Positions 1-5,093 of a stretch of 5,453 nucleotides of DNA are shown here, piece by piece (position 1 is the stretch's first letter; each line of letters begins with the position of its first letter). The stretch is from NCBI GenBank assembly GCA_964630015.1, contig CAZVTJ010000057.1:1-5453 (forward strand), read 5' to 3'. The DNA comes from CAZERT01 sp964630015. GTDB taxonomy: Bacteria > Patescibacteriota > Microgenomatia > UBA10105 > UBA927. Both the position numbers and the translations under genes were made by a program. The notes below the pieces were generated by a model, which did no database searches, was not told the DNA's origin, and saw only the letters and a list, made by a program, of their open reading frames with translations.

Positions 1-379
1 GCGGGTCATCTGAATGGCATACCGTCCAGCAAGTAAATACCTCGGATGATTTTTTGGCGATCATTTTAGCTATATCCGCCAGGAAATTTTTTGGCAGTCT
101 GTTATCCGCGTCATTAAAGATAATCCATTCGCCGGTTGCAGCTAATGCACCTTTATTGCGCTGAACTGCCACATTGCGGATTCTGCTTTGGACAACCCGA
201 ATCCTCAGTGTTTTGGAAAATGACAATGCCCGGATTTTAGTTTGGTCTTCGGAATACCCATCAGAGACGATGACTTCAAAATTGGTAAACGACTGTTTGG
301 TTAAATCGGTTAAAAGATCCGGCAGATATTCCTGTTCGTTGAGTGTCGGAATGACAATGGAAAAATACGGTGCTTTCAT
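1..379 (-). CDS. Family 2 glycosyltransferase, N-terminal part (gene cut by left window edge)
   Basis: The minus strand reads open from an ATG at 379-377 to the left edge, giving the first 126 residues with no stop. They match the start of a GT-A fold family 2 glycosyltransferase. The opening strand with SIVIPTLNEQEYLPDLL (residues 7-23) is the usual nucleotide-sugar binding start. It is followed by FEVIVSDGYSEDQT (34-47), the family's 'DG.S.D.T' motif, then RNKGALAATGEWIIF (74-88) and NDADN (89-93), the DxD-type metal and nucleotide site. Such enzymes move a sugar from a nucleotide donor to a lipid, glycan or protein at the inner face of the membrane. The acceptor cannot be told because the C-terminal half is outside the window. 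No Shine-Dalgarno sequence precedes the ATG; instead six C residues and a TACAAT box do. The gene is divergent from the metallopeptidase gene. The family call is firm, the substrate unknown. Confidence 0.9.
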   Translation of the reverse strand, partial: MKAPYFSIVIPTLNEQEYLPDLLTDLTKQSFTNFEVIVSDGYSEDQTKIRALSFSKTLRIRVVQSRIRNVAVQRNKGALAATGEWIIFNDADNRLPKNFLADIAKMIAKKSSEVFTCWTVCHSDDP

Positions 380-392
380 GGGGGGTATTGTA
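380..392 (-). promoter_or_regulatory. Probable -10 box for the glycosyltransferase gene, leaderless-type
   Basis: On the minus strand TACAAT (392-387, five of six matches to TATAAT) stands 7 bases before the ATG at 379. Transcription from it would begin at or within a base or two of the start codon. No convincing -35 hexamer is seen at 16-18 bases upstream, and no Shine-Dalgarno sequence lies between box and ATG. The position is the main support; a single 6-mer match can arise by chance. Confidence 0.4.
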
Positions 393-437
393 TCACGAAT
401 GAAAGGGTTAACATGGATCGCGGTGAAATATATGGGT

Positions 438-449
438 TACAATACCGAC
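438..449 (+). promoter_or_regulatory. Probable -10 box for the metallopeptidase gene, leaderless-type
   Basis: TACAAT at 438-443 lies 6 bases before the ATG at 450, mirroring the box of the divergent glycosyltransferase gene. If it is used, transcription would start at about the A of the ATG. There is no Shine-Dalgarno sequence just upstream of 450. No good -35 match is present. The alternative is that translation begins at one of the upstream in-frame ATGs (399 or 432), which would place this box inside the coding region. Confidence 0.35.
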
Positions 450-1115
450 ATGAATGTTTCTTCAGGAGAATATGAAATTATTCGTTCCCGTCGCAGTACA
501 ATGGCTATTCATATTTTGCCAAATGGAAACGTACAGGTTCGTGCGCCATTTCTTGTACCGGTCTTTTTGATTGAGCGGTTTGTTGCCTTAAAACAGGATT
601 GGATTCAGGATGTAAAGACACGCATGACCAATACTCCTGTGCATCGTTTGATGGATGGAGATTCGGTTCCATTTTTAGGAAAACCGTTGCATATACAAAA
701 TACCCCATCCCATACCATACTGCGGGTCGGCGATATATTATGTGTGCCACACGCATACCATATGCACATACGACAACACCTGGAATTATGGTATCGGAAA
801 GAGGCAAAAAAAATTCTTACGCAAAAGACAGCTTTATTTGCACAAAAGATAGGGGCATCCTACAGTGCTGTTTCTATCCGTGATACTACAAGCCGGTGGG
901 GGTCATGCAGCAGTTCGGGAAGGATCAGTTATTGTTGGCGGTTGCTGCTTGCCGACGAGGTAATTGTTGATTATGTTGTGATTCATGAAGTGTGTCACAG
1001 AATCCACCCCGATCATTCCCATGCATTTTGGGATACGGTTGGGAAGTATGATACTTCCTATCGTGTGCACAGAACATGGTTAAAGCGGTTTGGACACACA
1101 CTGACACTCTCGTAA
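450..1115 (+). CDS. YgjP/DUF45-family zinc metallopeptidase (SprT-like, M48-type HExxH)
   Basis: The product is 221 residues from the chosen ATG at 450, close to the 220-240 usual for the family. The N-terminal part carries the family's 'SRR..I.I.PNG.V.VRAP' block (residues 13-33). The C-terminal half holds SRWGSCSSSGRISYCWRLL (148-166) and then the zinc site HEVCHRIHPDHSHAFW (179-194). In it H179 and H183 are the metal-binding histidines, E180 the general base and H189 the likely third ligand. No signal peptide or membrane segment is seen, so it is probably cytoplasmic. The substrate of this family is not established; members occur alone or near restriction-modification genes, and neither partner is evident here. 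In-frame ATGs at 399 and 432 also exist, and the frame is open back to 174, but that upstream part overlaps the glycosyltransferase gene antisense and has no family similarity. It converges with uppP across 3 bases. Confidence 0.88.
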   Translation: MNVSSGEYEIIRSRRSTMAIHILPNGNVQVRAPFLVPVFLIERFVALKQDWIQDVKTRMTNTPVHRLMDGDSVPFLGKPLHIQNTPSHTILRVGDILCVPHAYHMHIRQHLELWYRKEAKKILTQKTALFAQKIGASYSAVSIRDTTSRWGSCSSSGRISYCWRLLLADEVIVDYVVIHEVCHRIHPDHSHAFWDTVGKYDTSYRVHRTWLKRFGHTLTLS

Positions 1116-1118
1116 TTA

Positions 1119-1886
1119 TCATCTGAGAATGAATATGGTATAGAGGATAGCCACAGCGATTCTGTACCATCCAAACGGCACAAATGAATGGGTTTTCACA
1201 AATGCCAACAATGTTTTCATGGTAATAAGGGCGCTGAGACATGCACTCACAAATCCGACAGAAATCAAGCCTATTTCATTTGTGGTAAGGGAAAAAGAAG
1301 TCTTGAATAGATCATACCCAACAGCTGCGGCCATAGTCGGGACCGATAATAGGAATGAAAATTCAACAGCATTAACCCGTGATAATCCCGATACCATACC
1401 ACCGAAAATCGTAGCGGCTGAACGGGAAACCCCGGGGATAAATGAAAGAATCTGGATTGTTCCGACGGTTATCGCCTGCTGGTTTGTGAGTGTGTGGGAA
1501 GAATTCTGTTGGCGGGGTGCATGGAACCGCTCGATAGCGATGATTATGGCTCCCCCAAGAAAAAGGGAAATCGCAACAACAAGGTCATTTCCTAACAAAA
1601 ATTGTTTTACCGTTTTATACAAAAGAACACCGAAAACTCCGGTCGGAAGAAAAGCTAACATAAGCGGAGGCCAGAGGTTTTTTTGCAGGAAAAGTTTTCT
1701 TGCATAAAGTCCGCCAACGGCAAGAATGGCTCCAAGTTGGATTACCATGTCAAACGTTTTTGTAAAATTCGTTTGGGGAATTTTCAAAAGCGATTGGAAA
1801 AGAATAAGGTGTCCAGTAGAGGAAATAGGCAAAAATTCCGTTATCCCCTCAACAATGCCCAAAAGAATGGCAGACAGGATAGTCAT
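1119..1886 (-). CDS. uppP: Undecaprenyl-diphosphate phosphatase UppP (BacA family)
   Basis: UppP is an integral membrane enzyme that removes a phosphate from undecaprenyl diphosphate, returning the C55 lipid carrier to the lipid II cycle; overexpression of the family gives bacitracin resistance. The 255-residue product has the usual length and is strongly hydrophobic throughout, with about seven to eight membrane segments. The two signature motifs are intact: EGITEFLPISSTGH (residues 13-26), which supplies the glutamates E13 and E17 and H26, and PGVSRSAAT (151-159), with R155 matching the catalytic arginine of the E. coli enzyme. FDMVIQLGAILAV (45-57) is also typical. The ATG lies 6 bases after the ferredoxin stop, so the two genes are very likely cotranscribed. 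A modest GGAAGA (1902-1897), inside the end of the ferredoxin gene, may serve as ribosome binding site. The gene ends in tandem stops, TGA TAA. It should supply carrier for the penicillin-binding proteins encoded to the right. Confidence 0.96.
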   Translation of the reverse strand: MTILSAILLGIVEGITEFLPISSTGHLILFQSLLKIPQTNFTKTFDMVIQLGAILAVGGLYARKLFLQKNLWPPLMLAFLPTGVFGVLLYKTVKQFLLGNDLVVAISLFLGGAIIIAIERFHAPRQQNSSHTLTNQQAITVGTIQILSFIPGVSRSAATIFGGMVSGLSRVNAVEFSFLLSVPTMAAAVGYDLFKTSFSLTTNEIGLISVGFVSACLSALITMKTLLAFVKTHSFVPFGWYRIAVAILYTIFILR

Positions 1887-1892
1887 AGCGGG

Positions 1893-2090
1893 TTATTCTT
1901 CCGTAATTTCAATGACGGATGCCGGACACATTTGTGCGGCTTGGCGTACCAGCGTCTTTTCTTCTTCTGTGAGGGTTGATGGATCTTTTTTAAGCGTTAC
2001 GGCACCGTTATCCGTAGAAAAAACCGTTGGTGCGATTGCGGCACATGATCCGCAAGAAAGACAATTTTCACTGTGCAGGGTAATTTTCAT
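1893..2090 (-). CDS. Single-cluster [4Fe-4S] ferredoxin
   Basis: This is a 65-residue soluble electron carrier of the one-cluster ferredoxin type found in Thermotoga and many anaerobes. Cluster ligands are C10, C13 and C16 in CLSCGSC, and C55 in the MCP motif near the C-terminus. The spacing and the following 'P.VF' motif (PTVF, 21-24) align well with the Thermotoga maritima protein. That protein also has two extra cysteines that form a disulfide. Here the first is replaced by alanine (A20) and the second is absent, so only the cluster cysteines remain. The start at 2090 was chosen because an excellent GGAAGGAG lies 7 bases before it and the ferredoxin fold begins at MKITL; the frame is open further upstream, but that part has no family similarity. 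The gene leads a two-gene unit with uppP, 6 bases downstream. Redox partners are not visible in the window. Confidence 0.93.
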   Translation of the reverse strand: MKITLHSENCLSCGSCAAIAPTVFSTDNGAVTLKKDPSTLTEEEKTLVRQAAQMCPASVIEITEE

Positions 2091-2097
2091 ATGGTGA

Positions 2098-2105
2098 CTC
2101 CTTCC
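2098..2105 (-). promoter_or_regulatory. Strong Shine-Dalgarno sequence of the ferredoxin gene
   Basis: GGAAGGAG on the minus strand ends 7 bases before the ATG at 2090. It decides the start over the longer open frame, and it contrasts with the SD-less starts of the glycosyltransferase, metallopeptidase and penicillin-binding protein genes. Confidence 0.85.
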
Positions 2106-2118
2106 ATGATGGATGTTT

Positions 2119-2148
2119 ATCATAACGCAGAGTGTCACGGGGAAACAA
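2119..2148 (-). promoter_or_regulatory. Promoter of the ferredoxin-uppP unit
   Basis: On the minus strand a TTGTTT -35 element (2148-2143) and a TATGAT -10 element (2124-2119) are separated by 18 bases. Initiation would fall near 2112, giving a leader of about 22 bases that contains the Shine-Dalgarno sequence. A perfect small dyad, TCCAT-G-ATGGA (2103-2113), overlaps the expected start point. Confidence 0.6.
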
Positions 2149-2163
2149 GTTGCAGTCTGGGAG

Positions 2164-2195
2164 TTGTCGCGGTAAATAGGCGAATATGGTATACT
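2164..2195 (+). promoter_or_regulatory. Extended -10 promoter of the RRM gene
   Basis: TGGTATACT at 2187-2195 is an extended -10 element (TGn followed by TATACT, five of six matches). A TTGTCG at 2164-2169 could act as -35, but its 20-base spacer is long, so the promoter may rely on the TGn extension. Initiation near 2202 gives the RRM gene an untranslated leader of about 118 bases. Confidence 0.55.
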
Positions 2196-2272
2196 TACGA
2201 CTGACCTTGGTGTGAATTTGTCTTGTTTTCGAATTGCAGATTGGGAAACTTCATGTATCCACAGTTCGTGCG

Positions 2273-2297
2273 TTCGAGAGCGCATTTCGCTCCCGAG
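2273..2297 (+). promoter_or_regulatory. Hairpin in the 5' leader of the RRM gene
   Basis: TTCGAGAGCG (2273-2282) pairs with CGCTCCCGAG (2288-2297) around a 5-base CATTT loop. Nine of the ten positions pair, one as a G-T wobble, with an A-C mismatch in the middle. The stem ends 8 bases before the purine-rich ribosome binding site. It lacks a following U tract, so it is not a terminator. Its place suggests control of translation or stability, as known for leaders of cold-induced RNA-binding protein genes, but that role is inferred. Confidence 0.5.
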
Positions 2298-2305
2298 GAA
2301 TTTTG

Positions 2306-2316
2306 AAAGGGGGAGA
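2306..2316 (+). promoter_or_regulatory. Purine-rich ribosome binding site of the RRM gene
   Basis: AAAGGGGGAGA lies just before the ATG at 2320, leaving 3 to 9 bases depending on which part pairs with 16S rRNA. It supports the start at 2320 over an in-frame GTG at 2212, which has no such sequence. Confidence 0.75.
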
Positions 2317-2319
2317 TCT

Positions 2320-2571
2320 ATGAATCTCTTTGTTGGAAACCTTCCCTACGCGATGGATAGCGCGAAACTGGGAGAACTTTTTGCCCAAGCCGGAGCAGTT
2401 ATTTCGGCAAAGGTCATTTCCGATAAATACACCGGCCGTTCACGCGGATTCGGATTTGTAGAATTCGGTACTGACGAAGAAGGCAAAAAAGCCATTGAAA
2501 TGTTCAATGGTCAGGCAGTCGAAGGACGGCCACTTGTCGTCAATGAAGCACGACCGCCAAAAGCGTCATAA
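2320..2571 (+). CDS. Single-RRM RNA-binding protein
   Basis: The 83-residue product is one RNA recognition motif and almost nothing else. RNP2 is LFVGNL (residues 3-8) and RNP1 is RGFGFVEF (42-49), with the exposed aromatic residues F4, F44 and F46 that stack on RNA bases. The remaining signature, 'A...FNGQ...GRPLVVNEARP' (residues 58-79), completes the beta-alpha-beta-beta-alpha-beta fold. Only a short PPKAS tail follows, without the glycine-rich C-terminus seen in many cyanobacterial relatives. Such small bacterial RRM proteins bind single-stranded RNA in the cytoplasm; in cyanobacteria several are cold-induced, and elsewhere roles in RNA stability are suspected. The gene has its own promoter, a long leader with a hairpin and a strong intrinsic terminator, so it is a single-gene unit. 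It is divergent from ferredoxin and convergent with the penicillin-binding protein gene. Family is certain; targets are unknown. Confidence 0.95.
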   Translation: MNLFVGNLPYAMDSAKLGELFAQAGAVISAKVISDKYTGRSRGFGFVEFGTDEEGKKAIEMFNGQAVEGRPLVVNEARPPKAS

Positions 2572-2593
2572 CCATACAATACAATGTATACAG

Positions 2594-2624
2594 AAAAAGC
2601 CGTCTGAAAAAAGACGGCTTTTTT
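2594..2624. terminator. Bidirectional intrinsic terminator between the RRM and penicillin-binding protein genes
   Basis: AAAAAGCCGTCT (2594-2605) and AGACGGCTTTTT (2612-2623) form a perfect 12-base stem around the 6-base loop GAAAAA. On the plus strand the stem runs into six T residues, and on the minus strand into five, so it can stop transcription from both convergent genes. The penicillin-binding protein stop codon (TAA, 2625-2623) overlaps the edge of the stem. Confidence 0.92.
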
Positions 2625-5034
2625 ATTGGGATTTTGGCGTAGGAGAAGGTGTTTGTGTAGGGATTGGAGCACATTTTCCTCCTACGGGGAGGGTGCCGGG
2701 GGCAAAAAACTCATTTTTATTAAAGTAGCACGGGATGGAAACGATAGACTCTGGTCTCAGGGCGACTTCATCTTTTTTATTCTCCAGAAGGGTTACCATG
2801 ATGTCGTGCCAGATCGGTGCCGCCCCGGTTATGCCGGATGCAAGATAGGGATTCATGGGTGAATTGTCGTTATTGCCGACCCATACCGTTGTGACAAACG
2901 ACGGCGTATACCCGATGGTCCAGTTGTCACGTTTGTCGTTGCTCGTTCCGGTTTTAACGGACACGGTTTTACCCGGGATCACCAGTTCGGAATTCGGGCC
3001 GAATGCAGGGGTTCGCGCCTGGTTGTCTGCAAGGATATTTCCCATGATCCATGCGGTTTCCGGTTTGAGTGCCTGATTCGTCCGCAGTGACGGACCGGTA
3101 CGAAAGACTTTTCCCGTGTAATCGGAGACTTCCACGATGGGATCAAGGACAACGTGTTTTCCGTTATTGGCAAGCGTGCCGAATACTTCGGCCATTTCCA
3201 GCATGGTTACTTCACCGCCGCCCAGAGTGAGTGATAGTCCGTAGTGGGACGGATCAATCCAGGATGTAACGCCCATTTTTTTCGCAGTCGCCATCATGGA
3301 GGGGACTCCGAGTTTAGCCATAAGTTTTACTGCAGGAATATTATAGGAATTGGCCAGAGCATACCGGAGCGGTGTCGGACCGTGGAATTTTCCGTCGTAG
3401 TTGACCGGAACATACGGCGGACTTCCGGCCTGAGTATAGACAACGGGGGAATCATCCAGAATTGTTGCGGCGCTCATGCCGTTTTCCAAAGCAAGGGAAT
3501 AGGTAACGACTTTGATGGAAGAACCGGGCTGGCGAAGCGCCGTCGTAACATTCACATTCCCGTCGCGCTGCGCATTAAAGTAATCCCGCGAACCGACCAT
3601 TGCCAATATCTGTCCGTTTCTGGGATCGGTGACAAGGGCGGCTCCGTTTCCCACCTGGAGGGCGGAAAGTTCATCGATATTTTGCGAAACGATTTCCTGT
3701 ACTTTTTCCTGCAGGGACAGATCCAAGGATGTGACAACGCGCAGTCCGCCTTTATCCACGAGTCGCGGTCCGAATTCCCGCTCCAATAAATCGCGGATAT
3801 ACATGACGAAATGGGGGGCACGGATGGATACGCGCGGTTGTGTGAAGGTAATGTTTTCCTTGAGTGCTTTTTCCGCCTGTTCTTTCGTAATATAGCGATC
3901 CTCTACCATCCTGCGCAAAACTTCCGCCTGTCTCGTAAACGCCCGTTCCGGGTGGGAACCAAACGGTGAATAATCGGTTGGTGCAGCCGGGAGTCCGGCA
4001 AGAAGCGCTGCTTCCGCAAGTGTCACATCCTTGATGGATTTTCCCAGGTATGTTTGGGCAGCAGCCTCAATACCCCATGCAGTACCGCCGTATGGGACCT
4101 GGTTTAAATACATTTCCAGAATCTGGTCTTTTGAATACAACCGTTCGGCCCAAAATGCCAAAATCACTTCCTTCATTTTCCGTGAGATCGTCACTTCGGG
4201 GGAAAGAAGCGCCGTTTTGATAAGCTGTTGGGTAATCGTCGATCCGCCCTGAAACGATGTGTGGTTGATGTTTTCCCACAGTGCCCGCGTAATGCCGCGG
4301 AGGGAAAATCCCATGTGCCGGTAAAATTCCCTGTCTTCGATGGCGATCGTTGCTTTCTTTACGACGTCGGGAATCTGGGAAAGCGGGATGGGTGTACGGT
4401 TTTGGTCGGCATAGATTTCGTACAACAAAATACCATTTCTGTCATATATTTTTGTCGATACTTCAAGATCCCGCCTGGTCAACAATGTCGGATTCGGAAG
4501 TGACCGCAGGGACGTATACACAACATAGGGAATAATGACGGCAACAATGGTGAAGAATGCCCCCGAGAGAAACGAACGAAAATGGAAACCGGATTTGGCA
4601 ATCTGTTTTTGCCGCTCCTTTTGATAGGGTTGTTGTTTGGAAAGTCGTTTTGTTTCTTCCTGCATGATAACGGGGGATGGTGTCTGGCATTTTAGTTTAT
4701 TTATTCGTGTCATCCAGATTGCCAGTGGCTGGATGGATAAGGGAATCCGGAATGGTGGTTTGTTTTGTTTTTTGTTGGGTACGGATGGCGGTTTGGGAGC
4801 TGATGAATGGAATTTATTTTGTATCCATCGAACGGCTTTCCGAAGATAGGGAATGGGGAAGCAGACAGCGGCAACCACGATGTGCCCGATAATCGAAAAG
4901 ACGGAGATTGGTATTTTCAATATCCAAAGAACGCCGTCACCGATAAGCGTGAGACAGTACAGAAAAAAGAGCGCCAAAAAGGAAAAAAAGCGCACTAAAG
5001 AACCGGCCGGTGATTTTCCGGATGCAGCTGCCAT
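2623..5034 (-). CDS. Bifunctional class A penicillin-binding protein (PBP1A family) with extended membrane N-terminus
   Basis: This enzyme polymerises lipid II into glycan strands and cross-links their peptides outside the membrane. The 803 residues hold, in order, two hydrophobic stretches (about 13-31 and 35-63), a basic proline-rich linker (64-150), a membrane segment (about 154-175), a GT51 glycosyltransferase domain (about 190-375) and a transpeptidase domain (about 460-750). The GT51 motifs are EDREFYRHMG with catalytic E233, then GGSTITQQL (263-271) and the 'EMYLNQVPYG' block (307-316). The transpeptidase motifs are all present: SSIK with nucleophile S505, SYN (563-565) and KTGT (694-697). 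A Pro/Thr/Ser-rich tail follows C769 and C788. Most PBP1A proteins have one N-terminal membrane segment, so the first 150 residues are an extension. The ATG at 5034 has no Shine-Dalgarno sequence, but a good promoter lies directly upstream. It sits 59 bases behind a second penicillin-binding protein gene. Confidence 0.96.
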   Translation of the reverse strand: MAAASGKSPAGSLVRFFSFLALFFLYCLTLIGDGVLWILKIPISVFSIIGHIVVAAVCFPIPYLRKAVRWIQNKFHSSAPKPPSVPNKKQNKPPFRIPLSIQPLAIWMTRINKLKCQTPSPVIMQEETKRLSKQQPYQKERQKQIAKSGFHFRSFLSGAFFTIVAVIIPYVVYTSLRSLPNPTLLTRRDLEVSTKIYDRNGILLYEIYADQNRTPIPLSQIPDVVKKATIAIEDREFYRHMGFSLRGITRALWENINHTSFQGGSTITQQLIKTALLSPEVTISRKMKEVILAFWAERLYSKDQILEMYLNQVPYGGTAWGIEAAAQTYLGKSIKDVTLAEAALLAGLPAAPTDYSPFGSHPERAFTRQAEVLRRMVEDRYITKEQAEKALKENITFTQPRVSIRAPHFVMYIRDLLEREFGPRLVDKGGLRVVTSLDLSLQEKVQEIVSQNIDELSALQVGNGAALVTDPRNGQILAMVGSRDYFNAQRDGNVNVTTALRQPGSSIKVVTYSLALENGMSAATILDDSPVVYTQAGSPPYVPVNYDGKFHGPTPLRYALANSYNIPAVKLMAKLGVPSMMATAKKMGVTSWIDPSHYGLSLTLGGGEVTMLEMAEVFGTLANNGKHVVLDPIVEVSDYTGKVFRTGPSLRTNQALKPETAWIMGNILADNQARTPAFGPNSELVIPGKTVSVKTGTSNDKRDNWTIGYTPSFVTTVWVGNNDNSPMNPYLASGITGAAPIWHDIMVTLLENKKDEVALRPESIVSIPCYFNKNEFFAPGTLPVGGKCAPIPTQTPSPTPKSQ

Positions 5035-5045
5035 ACTAAGAAGGG

Positions 5046-5075
5046 GTTATATCATAGGCATTTGGCCCGCCACAA
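5046..5075 (-). promoter_or_regulatory. Promoter of the penicillin-binding protein gene, very short leader
   Basis: On the minus strand TGATATAAC (5054-5046) is an extended -10 element (TATAAC, five of six matches, with TGn), and TTGTGG (5075-5070) is a partial -35 element at an 18-base spacing. The -10 ends 11 bases before the ATG at 5034, so transcription would start about 5 bases before the coding region, with no room for a Shine-Dalgarno sequence. It shows that this gene can be transcribed independently of the upstream paralogue. Confidence 0.55.
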
Positions 5076-5093
5076 GAGGCAAAACAACTCTTT

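Noticed and set aside
174..449. N-terminal extension of the metallopeptidase by 92 residues, starting at 174
   Set aside because: The extension is antisense to a well-supported glycosyltransferase reading frame, has no family similarity, and the conserved part begins after 450. The in-frame ATGs at 399 and 432 remain possible minor alternatives.
1219..1707. Plus-strand open frame of 162 codons opposite uppP
   Set aside because: It is fully antisense to conserved uppP motifs and its composition reflects the reverse complement of membrane-protein codons.
2091..2285. Longer ferredoxin frame beginning at 2285
   Set aside because: It would run through both the ferredoxin promoter and the divergent RRM promoter and leader, has no ferredoxin similarity, and the SD at 2098-2105 fixes the start at 2090.
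2212..2319. In-frame GTG at 2212 as the start of the RRM protein
   Set aside because: The frame is open and lies about 10 bases after the predicted transcription start, but it has no ribosome binding site, its translation is not RRM-like and is rich in odd residues, while the ATG at 2320 has a strong ribosome binding site and begins the fold exactly.
2579..2589. ATACA-A-TGTAT dyad downstream of the RRM stop as an operator
   Set aside because: It is short, AT-rich, lies between a stop codon and a terminator, and has no promoter beside it; chance is the simpler explanation.
3244..3789. Plus-strand open frame of 181 codons inside the penicillin-binding protein gene
   Set aside because: It is antisense to the transpeptidase and linker coding region, shows no recognisable motif, and has no convincing start signals. 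It is a shadow frame.
5035..5093. Terminator between the two penicillin-binding protein genes
   Set aside because: Only a six-pair stem with a bulge (about 5061-5083) can be drawn and it is not followed by a T tract on the minus strand.
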